A stretch of 64,000 nucleotides of DNA, taken from positions 248,001 to 312,000 of the forward strand of contig NZ_PXNN01000017.1 in assembly GCF_003007685.1 (NCBI RefSeq), written 5' to 3'. Every line of letters begins with the position of its first letter. Position 1 is the stretch's first letter. This document shows positions 10,401-17,417 of the stretch, one piece after another. The translations under genes and the position numbers were made by a program. This DNA is from Marinobacter halophilus (lineage in GTDB: Bacteria; Pseudomonadota; Gammaproteobacteria; Pseudomonadales; Oleiphilaceae). Below the pieces are notes generated by a model, which saw only the letters and a list, made by a program, of their open reading frames with translations, made no database searches and was not told where the DNA came from.

Positions 10401-11340
10401 CGCCGGGCAGGAACACCAGCACATCGCCAGGCGGCTGCTTTTCTTTGCGTTCGTGTTGCTCAATTTCATCCAGTGCCGACAGCACACCGTCGGTCCAGCC
10501 CTGGTCGCGGTCATCTTCATCACCGGTCAGGGGCCGGTATCGGACATCCACCGGGAAGGTCCGGCCACTCACTTCAATCACCGGGGCCTGATCAAAAAAC
10601 TCACTGAACCGATCCACCTCAATGGTGGCCGAGGTGATGATCACTTTCAGGTCCGGCCGCTTCGGCAACAGTTGCCGCAGATAACCCAGCAGGAAATCGA
10701 TGTTCAGGCTGCGCTCATGGGCTTCATCGATAATCAGAGTGTCGTAACGATCCAGAAACCGGTCGTGCTGAACTTCCGCCAGCAAGATACCGTCGGTCAT
10801 TACCTTGACCCGCGACGCCTCCGACGTGTTGTCGGTAAAGCGCACCTGATAGCCAATCTGCTGCCCCACCTGTTCGCCCAACTCCTCCGCAATCCGGCCG
10901 GCTACACTGCGGGCAGCGATGCGGCGGGGCTGGGTATGGCCAATCAGGCCGCGAACGCCCCGACCCAGATTCAAGCAGATCTTGGGAATCTGGGTGGTTT
11001 TCCCGGAGCCGGTTTCACCTGCAACGATCACCACCTGATGTTGTTCAATGGCCTTGCTGATGTCATCAACCCGGGCACTGACCGGCAATCCGTCCGGAAA
11101 AAGCGCAGGCTTGTGCGAGGCCTGGCGTAACCGCACCTTCTCCAACCCACGGTCGAGCCAGGACGCCATATTTTCCAGATCTTTCTGGCCTGGCTTGCCT
11201 TTGGTCTGGCTGACCCGGCGGATGATGCGCGCCGCCTCCTGCTGGTTACAGGCATCCAGCTGGCTCATAAACGCTTTCACAGCGGCCCGGGGATCGGCGT
11301 CCTGGTGTTCAGGCGTATTAATCGGTGTTTTTTCAGGCAT
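7408..11340 (-). CDS. hrpA: ATP-dependent RNA helicase HrpA
   Basis: About 1310 residues, the full length expected for HrpA. The first half is a DEAH-box helicase with Walker A GETGSGKTTQIP, the box DEAHERS, SATI, and motif VI (ANQRAGRCGR). HA2 and OB regions follow, then the long C-terminal DUF3418 extension. HrpA is a 3'-to-5' RNA helicase that rescues stalled or collided ribosomes. I start the protein at MPEKTPIN (ATG at 11340); an in-frame ATG at 11388 would add 16 unlikely residues. The gene stands alone on the minus strand, with a stem-loop terminator of the upstream fadD gene before it. Confidence 0.93.
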   Translation of the reverse strand: MPEKTPINTPEHQDADPRAAVKAFMSQLDACNQQEAARIIRRVSQTKGKPGQKDLENMASWLDRGLEKVRLRQASHKPALFPDGLPVSARVDDISKAIEQHQVVIVAGETGSGKTTQIPKICLNLGRGVRGLIGHTQPRRIAARSVAGRIAEELGEQVGQQIGYQVRFTDNTSEASRVKVMTDGILLAEVQHDRFLDRYDTLIIDEAHERSLNIDFLLGYLRQLLPKRPDLKVIITSATIEVDRFSEFFDQAPVIEVSGRTFPVDVRYRPLTGDEDDRDQGWTDGVLSALDEIEQHERKEKQPPGDVLVFLPGEREIRALSKVLRHAELRHTEVLPLYSRLSNQEQNRVFQAHKGRRLVLSTNVAETSLTVPGIRYVIDTGVARLSRYSVRSKIQRLPIEPISQASANQRAGRCGRVAPGICFRLYDETDFINRPEYTDPEVLRTNLASVILQMSTSGLGEIQNFPFLEAPDSRQINDGYKLLEELSAVDGKRRVTKLGRIMARLPLDPRLARMLVTAADHGSLAEVLVVIAGLSVQDPRERPQDKQQAADQAHAPFNDKESDFATLLNIWNWFEEQRQELSQNQLKKVCQKSFLSWMRMREWRDIHRQLTLICREQKLAPNKQVANYDAIHKAILAGLLGHVAVKVENREYLATRNRKVLIFPGSKVAKAGPKWIVAAEIVETSKVFARMVAAIQPEWVEPLASHVVKHHFFEPHWEQKRAQVMGYENVTLYGLDVVSKRRIPYAKVDPQECRNLFIRRALVEGDFHSKAPFIARNRDMLDTVENLEKKTRRRDLLVDDEVLVAFYDQRLPKEIVSGQHFETWWKGLSAEALQALELTEADVLQRPLDQGAAAQYPDFLEWEGVKYPLSYEFEPTSERDGVTLNVPLMALKQIPARRLEWLVPGLLREKCIALVKGLPKSLRRNFVPVPTFIDAALENLQPSNEPLALKLGEQLRRMTGVQIDPEAWPQDELPRHLRMNLRVTGDKGKVVAESRDTNDLQGTLQGRAEEALASVTRNDDSQQAAGEYTDWQFGDLPEQVQTEKGGMQVTVYPALEDLGKQVRTIRCLDRLTAENSLRRGIARLIINRFGNTLTDLERKLPKFKQSALMFAPVGQARVLLDDLLLSAVMQHFLSGRLPRDADQFVAVYDHHRGDFISALEQADERLFQAMTGYQKVAKQLKGKINLAQANSMADLKFQLQHLVYPGFLVDTPSQWLERFGVYFEAALIRLEKMPREMGREREFLHTIDALWARYATKQAQQTRQGVRDPELELYRWMLEEYRVSFFAQQLGTSMTVSIKRLDKQWQSTRV

Positions 11341-11418
11341 TGAACGGCAATGAGTCCATTGATTGATCGGTACATCGTAAGGCGCCACAGTCTAGCGGGA
11401 AAACGAAGCGGTAGAAAC

Positions 11419-11448
11419 ACAAAGACCCCGCCGGAGCAGGGTCTTTGT
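11419..11448 (-). terminator. Stem-loop terminator downstream of fadD
   Basis: A perfect 10-bp inverted repeat (ACAAAGACCC / GGGTCTTTGT) with a 10-base loop lies 38 bp after the fadD stop. The T-run is weak on the minus strand, although the 3' arm itself ends in T-rich bases, so termination may be partial. It also lies just upstream of hrpA. Confidence 0.65.
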
Positions 11449-11486
11449 GATGGTACGAGGCAACCTGGAGGTTGCACCAGAGCCGG

Positions 11487-13163
11487 TTACTTGGCGTTGG
11501 CTTCGTCCCGCAGTTCACGACGAAGAATCTTGCCCACGTTACTCTTGGGCAGGTCATCCCGGAACTCGAAATGCTTGGGCACTTTGTACGCAGTCAGGCG
11601 TTCGCGGCAGAATTCCTTGATCTCGTTGGCGGTCACGCCTTCTTTAGTGGCGACCACGTAGACTTTCACAGCTTCGCCACTCTTGGCGTCCGGAATGCCA
11701 ACGGCAGCGCATTCAACCACTTTCGGATGGCTGGTGATCACTTCTTCGATTTCATTCGGGAACACGTTAAAGCCGGAGACGATGATCATGTCTTTTTTGC
11801 GGTCAACAATCCGGATGTAGCCATCTTCCTGGATCAACGCCACGTCACCGGTCTTCAGGTAACCATCGTCAGTAAAAGACTTCTGGGTATCTTCCGGACG
11901 TTGCCAGTAGCCACGCATTACCTGGGGCCCTTTTACGCACAACTCGCCAGGCTCACCAACCGGCGTTTCATGGCCGTCATCATCAATGGTTTTAATGATG
12001 GTGGACGGGATCGGCAAACCGATGGTGCCAATCTGAATAGCGCTGCGCGGGTTGAAGGTGACCACCGGAGAGGTTTCGGTCATGCCATAACCTTCGCTGA
12101 TCTCGCAGCCGGTAACCCGCTCCCACATTTTGGCGGTATCCGACGTCAACGCCATACCACCGGAGGCGGTCAGTTTGAGACCGGAGAAATCCAGGTCCTG
12201 GAATTCTTCGTTGTTGCACAGCGCCACAAACAGAGTGTTCAGACCAATAAATGCTGAAAACTTCTGCTTCTGCATTTCCTTCACAAAGCCCGGGATATCC
12301 CGCGGGTTAGGGATCAGAACGTTGTGGGCGCCAGCTTCAAGCATGATGCCGCAGTTCAGGGTGAAAGAGTAAATGTGGTAAAGCGGCAGCGGTGCAATCA
12401 CCACTTCCTTACCCTCTTCCACCTGGTCTTCCATCATCGGGCGCACCTGAGTCAGGTTGGCCACCAGGTTAGCGTGAGTCAGCATCGCGCCCTTGGCAAC
12501 GCCTGTGGTGCCCCCGGTGTACTGAAGTACCGCCAGATCGTCCAGGTTGGTTTCAACCGGCGTAAATTTCTCACGGGCACCGGCGCTGAGAACCGCGGGC
12601 AGTTTGTGGGCACCCGGAATGTTGAACGCCGGCACCATCTTTTTGACGTGCTTAACCACCGCGTTCATCAATGTGCGCTTAAGGGTTGAATGCATGTCGG
12701 CGATTTCAGTTACGATCACGTGCTCAATGCTGGTATTCGGCAGCACTTTTTCAGCGTTATCGGCCATGTTCGCCAGAACCACCAGCGCCTTGGCGCCGGA
12801 GTCATTGAACTGGTGTTCCATCTCGCGGGTGGTGTACAGCGGGTTGGTATTCACCACAATCATACCGGCGCGCATGGCACCGAAGACAATCACCGGATAC
12901 TGGGCGACGTTGGGCATCTGCACCGCAATGCGATCACCCGGTTTCAGGTCGGTTTTGTTCTGCAGCCAGGCCGCAAAATTGCGGCTCAGAGTATCAAGAT
13001 CCCGGTATGTGAGGGTTGCGCCAACGGCGGAGAAGGCAGGTTTGTCTGCGTATTTCTTCACCGCCTGTTCAAAAACATCCACCATGCTTTTGTATTTCTT
13101 GAGATCTACCTCACGTGGAATACCAGCGGGGTATTTGTCTTGATAGAACTGCTCAAAATCCAT
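11487..13163 (-). CDS. fadD: Long-chain fatty acid-CoA ligase
   Basis: A 558-residue adenylate-forming enzyme. It shows the AMP-binding P-loop YTGGTTGVAKGA (about 213-224), the A5 region (EGYGMTETSP) and the FACS signature around DGYIRIVDRKKDMI, followed by a C-terminal catalytic Lys region (PKSNVGKILRRELR). It activates long-chain fatty acids to acyl-CoA with ATP on the inner face of the membrane, feeding beta-oxidation, phospholipids or storage lipids. The start MDFEQFYQDKYPAG at 13163 is chosen because AGGAG lies seven bases upstream; an earlier in-frame start at 13199 would lie before this site. A stem-loop follows the gene. It is divergent from the maoC-type gene. Confidence 0.93.
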   Translation of the reverse strand: MDFEQFYQDKYPAGIPREVDLKKYKSMVDVFEQAVKKYADKPAFSAVGATLTYRDLDTLSRNFAAWLQNKTDLKPGDRIAVQMPNVAQYPVIVFGAMRAGMIVVNTNPLYTTREMEHQFNDSGAKALVVLANMADNAEKVLPNTSIEHVIVTEIADMHSTLKRTLMNAVVKHVKKMVPAFNIPGAHKLPAVLSAGAREKFTPVETNLDDLAVLQYTGGTTGVAKGAMLTHANLVANLTQVRPMMEDQVEEGKEVVIAPLPLYHIYSFTLNCGIMLEAGAHNVLIPNPRDIPGFVKEMQKQKFSAFIGLNTLFVALCNNEEFQDLDFSGLKLTASGGMALTSDTAKMWERVTGCEISEGYGMTETSPVVTFNPRSAIQIGTIGLPIPSTIIKTIDDDGHETPVGEPGELCVKGPQVMRGYWQRPEDTQKSFTDDGYLKTGDVALIQEDGYIRIVDRKKDMIIVSGFNVFPNEIEEVITSHPKVVECAAVGIPDAKSGEAVKVYVVATKEGVTANEIKEFCRERLTAYKVPKHFEFRDDLPKSNVGKILRRELRDEANAK

Positions 13164-13265
13164 CACCATCTCCTGTCTGATTGGCGCTATTGGGAGCAAC
13201 CGGATGGGGTTCAGAAGCTCCCTGATTGTAATGTTTTGCCAAGGCTGATCTGGTCATAAAATCAA

Positions 13266-13298
13266 CCCGACTAAAGTCTCAGCCTTAAAAAAGTCGGG
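13266..13298. repeat. Inverted repeat between fadD and the maoC-type gene
   Basis: Arms CCCGACT and AGTCGGG, 7 bp and perfect, are separated by 19 bases in the divergent fadD/maoC intergenic region. It may be an operator or a structured leader. No known fatty-acid regulator consensus is clearly present; a FadR-like half site (CTGGTC at about 13250) is too short to rely on. Confidence 0.4.
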
Positions 13299-13347
13299 AG
13301 AGAATAGCAGTTTTGTTAACGATGAGGTAGTTTTCAAAGCATTGAAC

Positions 13348-13361
13348 GGTACAACTGTACC
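13348..13361. promoter_or_regulatory. Palindrome GGTACA-AC-TGTACC upstream of the maoC-type gene
   Basis: A perfect 6-bp inverted repeat with a 2-base centre lies 25 bp upstream of the ATG of the hydratase gene. Its position, between the expected promoter and the ribosome binding site, would suit a repressor. The protein that would bind it is unknown. Confidence 0.4.
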
Positions 13362-13386
13362 TTCCCTTCATACACCGGAGCCCGTG

Positions 13387-13872
13387 ATGAGCGATACCCT
13401 GGACACCCTGGAAAATATCACCTACGAAGAACTGAACGAGGGCGACTCCGCCACTTTCACCCGAACGCTTACTGAAGACGAGCTGGTCCTGTTTGCCGCG
13501 GTATCCGGCGACGTAAATCCGGTGCATCTCGACTCGGAATTTGCCGCAGAATCCATGTTCAAGGAGCGTATCGCCCATGGCATGTGGAGCGGTTCGCTGA
13601 TTTCAGCGGCGCTGGCAACGGTTATGCCTGGCCCCGGAACCATCTACCTGGAACAGAGCCTGGCCTTCAAGCGCCCGGTCCGGCTGGATGACGCCCTGAC
13701 AGTTACATTGAAAGTGCTGCGAAAAGAGCCAAAGAACCGGGTGGTCTTTGATTGTGATGTCCGCAACCAGAACGATGAAAAAGTCGTGACTGGCGAGGCC
13801 AAGGTGATTGCTCCCACTGAAAAGGTCTCGCTTAAGAAGCCACGCCTGCCCAAAATCACCATCGAGAGCTGA
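13387..13872 (+). CDS. MaoC-type (R)-specific enoyl-CoA hydratase
   Basis: A 161-residue single-hotdog MaoC dehydratase. The hydratase 2 motif is visible as a catalytic Asp and His in AAVSGDVNPVHLD and a Gly in the segment ERIAHGMWSGSLIS. Related PhaJ enzymes convert trans-2-enoyl-CoA from beta-oxidation to (R)-3-hydroxyacyl-CoA for polyhydroxyalkanoate or other uses. The start at 13387 (MSDTLDTLEN) follows a CGGAG site; an upstream in-frame ATG at 13342 overlaps a palindrome and is less likely. The C-terminus is rich in Lys/Pro. It is divergent from fadD and ends 14 bp from the convergent TonB-like gene. Confidence 0.85.
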   Translation: MSDTLDTLENITYEELNEGDSATFTRTLTEDELVLFAAVSGDVNPVHLDSEFAAESMFKERIAHGMWSGSLISAALATVMPGPGTIYLEQSLAFKRPVRLDDALTVTLKVLRKEPKNRVVFDCDVRNQNDEKVVTGEAKVIAPTEKVSLKKPRLPKITIES

Positions 13873-13886
13873 GCCAGGCCCACCAA

Positions 13887-14852
13887 TCACCCCGGAAGAA
13901 AATCGATTGGGAATCGCACCCTCCGGGCTTCCACGCTGGCCGCACCAAAGTTGAACATCTGTACTCGCATGGCAATCCGCTGCTCCAGGGCCGGATTGCC
14001 AAGCTCGGAACTGACCACCTGACAGGCCGACACCGACCCGTCGGGTTCAATCACCAGCTCCAGAGTGACCTTGCCCTCCAGTGTCGGATCCTGGCGCAGC
14101 TCACGCTGATATAAGGCATAAAGCACGCTCTTCTGACCGTCAAATACCTGCCGGATATTGCTCATCGCCCTTTCACCGAGGGAAGGTCGAGCCGGCGCGC
14201 TTTGCGCAACCGCAGGCTCAGCTTCCTGAGGTGCAGACACCCTGCTGACGTCATGCTGCGCCAGCTCAACCGCTCGGACCGGCCCTTCCCGAGTTTGAAC
14301 ACCACCGCTGCCCGCCAGCGTTCGATCGGCGAAATCCGCCTCGGAATCAACACGTCCATGACTGATGTTTGCCGATCGATTGTCCGGCCGGGCCACTGAT
14401 TCTGGCGCCCGCAATGCCGCCAACTGATCCTTCATGGCAAACAGGCCGGAGCGGGCAGCGGTCTCACGAGCCTGTTCGGTGGTTTGTTCGCGGGTCTCGG
14501 CAGCGGCAGGCTCCGGGACGGGCCGAGGTTCGGGCTCAGCCACGATCGGTGTTGGCTCAGAGACTGCTGGTTCTGGTTCCGGTTCTGGTTCCGGTTCCGG
14601 CTGCGCTTCCGGTTGTTCGATTTCAACGGGCTTCGGAGCTTCAACCAGTTGCGCCAGCCTGGGCGGCATGCGTTCAACTTCGGCCCGATCCGGTTCGGCG
14701 ACCTGCAAGTACGGAATGACAATGGCCGGCACCAGGAACACCGCCAGCACCAGCGCCAGTATCGCTCCGAAACGAATACGCTCTGCCCCGTCCTTACTCC
14801 AGGGCAGCCGCGAGTTGATAGAGCCAATAGAGCGCGCCGTACGTTCAACCAC
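13887..14852 (-). CDS. TonB-like energy transducer with AgmX/PglI-type C-terminal domain
   Basis: About 321 residues if it starts at the GTG at 14852, which has GGAGGT five bases upstream and overlaps the exbD stop by 8 bp. An ATG at 14900 would overlap exbD much more. The protein has one N-terminal transmembrane helix (FGAILALVLAVFLVPAIVI), a Pro/Glu linker with repeated EP pairs typical of periplasm-spanning TonB/TolA proteins, and a C-terminal domain (LYQRELRQDPTLEGKVTLEL...DGSVSACQVVSSELGNPALE) that fits the AgmX/PglI family better than classical TonB_C. It would couple the ExbB/ExbD motor to an envelope partner. It is the last gene of the nine-gene operon. Confidence 0.82.
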   Translation of the reverse strand: MVERTARSIGSINSRLPWSKDGAERIRFGAILALVLAVFLVPAIVIPYLQVAEPDRAEVERMPPRLAQLVEAPKPVEIEQPEAQPEPEPEPEPEPAVSEPTPIVAEPEPRPVPEPAAAETREQTTEQARETAARSGLFAMKDQLAALRAPESVARPDNRSANISHGRVDSEADFADRTLAGSGGVQTREGPVRAVELAQHDVSRVSAPQEAEPAVAQSAPARPSLGERAMSNIRQVFDGQKSVLYALYQRELRQDPTLEGKVTLELVIEPDGSVSACQVVSSELGNPALEQRIAMRVQMFNFGAASVEARRVRFPIDFLPG

Positions 14853-15333
14853 TGCGCACCTCCGTCTCAACCGCCAGGCGAACCTGCCTGAACTGTTCAT
14901 CGACGCAGATTTGCATGATTTTACGCAGCAGGCGGTAGTCGGTATCTTTGCCCGCCATGATGGTCACTTCCAGGCCCTGATCCGGCACTTCGCTCCACCA
15001 GCTGCGGCGATAGGCCAGCTCTTCCGACAAGCCTGCGATGTGGGTGTCGGTGGCTTCGATGCCGTCCAGCCGCGCCACCTCCCGGCCCTGCACCAGAATG
15101 GACTGACCACTGACCTGAACCGTCAGGTTTTCGATCGCATCTTTCTCTGCGGTCGAGGTTGGCAAGGGCACATCGGCGGTATTCTGCATCACTTTGACGT
15201 CGGAGGAATTCACCATCAGAAAGAACACCAGAATGGTGAAGATATCCATCAATGAAACCAGATTAAGGCCCCCGGCCTTGTGCATGCGGCCATAATGACG
15301 CAGGCGCAAACGGGCCCGGCGTGATGTTTTCAT
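14845..15333 (-). CDS. ExbD/TolR-type biopolymer transport protein (second copy)
   Basis: A 162-residue protein with a short basic N-terminus, one transmembrane helix containing the proton-path Asp (LVSLMDIFTILVFFLMVNSS) and a periplasmic domain with a late ILLRKIMQIC-like helix. This is the ExbD/TolR/MotB-like stator layout. It starts inside the stop of the preceding exbD gene (ATGA overlap). Sequence outside the helix differs strongly from the first copy, so the two are not a recent duplication and probably form a heteromeric stator, as AglQ/AglS do in Myxococcus. Confidence 0.87.
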   Translation of the reverse strand: MKTSRRARLRLRHYGRMHKAGGLNLVSLMDIFTILVFFLMVNSSDVKVMQNTADVPLPTSTAEKDAIENLTVQVSGQSILVQGREVARLDGIEATDTHIAGLSEELAYRRSWWSEVPDQGLEVTIMAGKDTDYRLLRKIMQICVDEQFRQVRLAVETEVRSG

Positions 15334-15860
15334 GCGCCCTCCCCTTTGCCCGATTGCGCCCGCTCCGCAAGCACCCGGTCTTCATCCGCATCCATCAGAG
15401 ATACATCCGGGAACAGTTCCGCGCTCACCACACTGGCGGCCACCACCGCCGGATAGGCGCGCACCGCATCCATCACCGACACCAGTGTCTGATAATCCAC
15501 ATCAGGGCCCACTTCGAGTGTCACATCCGTCTTGTCCGGCATACGGGCCTTGATTTGCTGAAGCACTGCGCTCAGGCCTTGATAATCCTGAATCCCCTCT
15601 TTTACCGGTAACACCTCAATCAGGCCCCGTTCGCTGTCTGCAATCTCCAGCCCTCCGGGAATCACCGTAACCACCAGCCGAAAGTTCTCGGCATCCGGGG
15701 CCTGCCCGGCTTCCATCCCGGGGAAATTCAACTCGATCATACGAATCTGGCTGAACACCATGCCCAGCAACAGCACCGGCACCAGAACAATCATCAGGTT
15801 CAGGAACGCGGTGATGTCCAGGTCGGCCTGAGTGGTCAACCTGCGATGTCTGCGTCTCAT
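15330..15860 (-). CDS. ExbD/TolR-type biopolymer transport protein (first copy)
   Basis: A 176-residue protein with a basic N-terminus (MRRRHRRLTTQADLDITAFLNLM), a single transmembrane helix (about 20-42) and a periplasmic domain. The conserved Asp before the helix (DLDITAFLNLMIVLVPVLL) marks an ExbD-type stator, although the residue sits slightly earlier than in the second copy. It lies 42 bp after the exbB-type gene and overlaps the next exbD by ATGA. Expected partner: the ExbB-like protein encoded immediately upstream. Confidence 0.85.
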   Translation of the reverse strand: MRRRHRRLTTQADLDITAFLNLMIVLVPVLLLGMVFSQIRMIELNFPGMEAGQAPDAENFRLVVTVIPGGLEIADSERGLIEVLPVKEGIQDYQGLSAVLQQIKARMPDKTDVTLEVGPDVDYQTLVSVMDAVRAYPAVVAASVVSAELFPDVSLMDADEDRVLAERAQSGKGEGA

Positions 15861-15902
15861 ATCGCCACACTCCTGTTTACGCTGGCTGGAAGACGGAGGT
15901 CA

Positions 15903-16550
15903 TCAGGCGGCCACCTTAGCGGCGTCTGGATCCGACACCATGTTCAGGAGTTTGACGCCGGCCATTTCAAAGCTGTCGACAATTTCATTGGTACGGGTCT
16001 GCAACAGGGCATGAAACAGCAACAACGGAATGGCCGACATCAGGCCAAACGCCGTGGTGTTCATCGCCACCGAAATACTCTCAGACAACAGAGTCGCCTT
16101 TTGTGCGGGATCGGCTGCAGCGACCGCAGTAAAGGCAGCAATCAGGCCAATAATTGTTCCGAGCAGCCCCAGCAGAGTTGCCACATTGGCCAGCGTCGCC
16201 AGGTACTGTGTGCGTTTTTCGAGCCGGGGCAGCACTTCCATCAAACCCTCTTCCATGGCGTATTCGATGTCTTCGCGACCACTGTTATTGAGCAGGCGCG
16301 AAATGCCGGCGCCCAGTACCGAGGCAATGGCACTGTCGGAACTGGCGGCGGCTTTCATCGCGCGCTGATAATCCCGCTTTTGCAGAGCCGGAAGAATGCC
16401 CCGCTCAAACGCCAACCGGTTGCGCCGGCGCACCGTTCCCAGGTATAGAAAACGTTCCAGGGTGATGGCCAGGCCCAGGGCCAGTACCAGAGCAATGGGA
16501 TACATGAAGGGGCCGCCTTCCTGAAAAAAACGAATGGTGGTATCGAGCAT
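15903..16550 (-). CDS. MotA/TolQ/ExbB-family proton channel protein
   Basis: About 215 residues from ATG 16550 (MLDTTIRFFQEGGPFMYP), chosen because GGAG lies eight bases upstream; an in-frame start at 16601 would overlap the upstream gene. It shows three transmembrane helices in the ExbB arrangement: one near the N-terminus (ALVLALGLAITLERFLYLG), then two near the C-terminal half (ATLANVATLLGLLGTIIGLIAAFTAV and NTTAFGLMSAIPLLLFHALLQ), with the typical LLGLLGTIIGLI and Gly-rich pattern. It forms the inner-membrane motor ring driven by the proton gradient with the ExbD proteins encoded next. Confidence 0.9.
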   Translation of the reverse strand: MLDTTIRFFQEGGPFMYPIALVLALGLAITLERFLYLGTVRRRNRLAFERGILPALQKRDYQRAMKAAASSDSAIASVLGAGISRLLNNSGREDIEYAMEEGLMEVLPRLEKRTQYLATLANVATLLGLLGTIIGLIAAFTAVAAADPAQKATLLSESISVAMNTTAFGLMSAIPLLLFHALLQTRTNEIVDSFEMAGVKLLNMVSDPDAAKVAA

Positions 16551-16575
16551 GTGCTTGTCTCCGTCTACTGCTGGG

Positions 16576-16920
16576 TCACGGTTGGCCCCGGTTGGCGCCA
16601 ATCGGTGTTGGCGCCAGTACCAGTGGGTTCAGGGAATCCCGGAACTGGCGATGGCTCTCCAGTACCCGGGGCGAAGAAGGTTGAACAAGGTTGGCCGCCT
16701 GTTGATTGAGCTCGGCCCTGGGCCGCCTTGGCAGGCTTGGGTTTTGCCAGGGCAAGATGTACAGCACCCGCGGATCATCTTCGCCGACACTGGCGGAAAT
16801 GCCTGCTACGTGCAGCGAAGGACGGGATGATTCGTCAGTTTCAGCCTGGTCAGCCATTACCGGCTGGCACAGCAAGCAAAACAGGCCCAGTAACCCGATG
16901 GATAAGCGAACGTAGTTCAT
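16576..16920 (-). CDS. Small exported protein of unknown function in the ExbBD/TPR operon
   Basis: A 114-residue protein with a signal peptide (MNYVRLSIGLLGLFCLLCQPVMA-DQ) and a hydrophilic remainder of low complexity rich in Pro, Arg and Ser. The segment ISASVGEDDPRVLYILPWQNPSLP is the best-ordered part. I recognise no family. Its ATG overlaps the stop of the TPR lipoprotein gene (ATGA) and it precedes the exbB-like gene by 25 bp, so it is very likely co-expressed with the motor and may act in the periplasm. Confidence 0.7.
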   Translation of the reverse strand: MNYVRLSIGLLGLFCLLCQPVMADQAETDESSRPSLHVAGISASVGEDDPRVLYILPWQNPSLPRRPRAELNQQAANLVQPSSPRVLESHRQFRDSLNPLVLAPTPIGANRGQP

Positions 16921-17417
16921 TGCAATCTCCGCTCAAGATCGGCAATCCAGCCGGCGACCAGTTTGTCGTCTTCGCCTGCCAGAGCCCGATAGTGTTGGTA
17001 GTGGGTGAGCGCTTTTTCGAGATCGAGCAGGTACAGCTCCGAAATCACCGCCAGGTTGTAATGCAGTTCCGCGACGGCCGGCGCAGCGTCCAGGCCCTGC
17101 TCTAACAGGCTGGCCGCTTCAACAAAGCGATTCTGCTTTTTCAGCAACAGGGCAAGATTGTTAACGGTGGTGGCGTGGGTCGGGTCCAGCGCCACCGACC
17201 GTTGCCAGGCCTTAATGGCGGCGTGCACATCCCCTTGCTGATGCGCCTGCAGGCCGGTTTGCCACCATGCCCGCGCCTGTTCGGGGGCGTACACCGGTTG
17301 CAACGATTTCTCGGCAAGTGTCGGCCCGGACGGCGCCGAGGCGCAGGCCGTCAGGCCGGCCAAGGCAGCCACCAGCAGTGTGCAGCGCAGGTGATGCATT
17401 AATGGTTTAAACATCAT
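16917..17417 (-). CDS. TPR-repeat lipoprotein in the ExbBD operon
   Basis: A 166-residue protein. The N-terminus carries a lipoprotein signal with the lipobox LTAC (Cys25), followed by Ala/Ser, so it is probably anchored to the outer membrane. Residues 48-150 contain about three tetratricopeptide repeats (for example AIKAWQRSVALDPTHATTVNNLALL). TPRs act as protein-binding scaffolds. The gene overlaps the large TPR gene upstream by 11 bp and the small exported-protein gene downstream by 4 bp, which implies coupled translation. In the proposed envelope machine it could play the part of an outer-membrane pilotin-like adaptor; that is inference. Confidence 0.82.
   Translation of the reverse strand: MMFKPLMHHLRCTLLVAALAGLTACASAPSGPTLAEKSLQPVYAPEQARAWWQTGLQAHQQGDVHAAIKAWQRSVALDPTHATTVNNLALLLKKQNRFVEAASLLEQGLDAAPAVAELHYNLAVISELYLLDLEKALTHYQHYRALAGEDDKLVAGWIADLERRLQ

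Noticed and set aside
9610..11130. 506-codon plus-strand reading frame opposite hrpA
   Set aside because: It lies entirely antisense to a conserved helicase gene with all motifs present, and its composition is a codon mirror.
13240..13262. FadR binding site near fadD
   Set aside because: Only one half-site (ATCTGGTC) fits the consensus and the other half does not, so it cannot be supported.
13342..13387. Longer start of the maoC-type protein at the upstream ATG
   Set aside because: It would add a non-conserved leader across a palindrome, and CGGAG precedes the later ATG at a proper distance.
14853..14900. ATG start at 14900 for the TonB-like protein
   Set aside because: It overlaps exbD by 56 bp and lacks a good ribosome binding site, while GTG 14852 has GGAGGT in place.
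14434..15255. Long plus-strand reading frame opposite the TonB and ExbD genes
   Set aside because: It is antisense to well-supported genes, is made of low-complexity Ser/Gly repeats and has no start context; it mirrors the EP linker.
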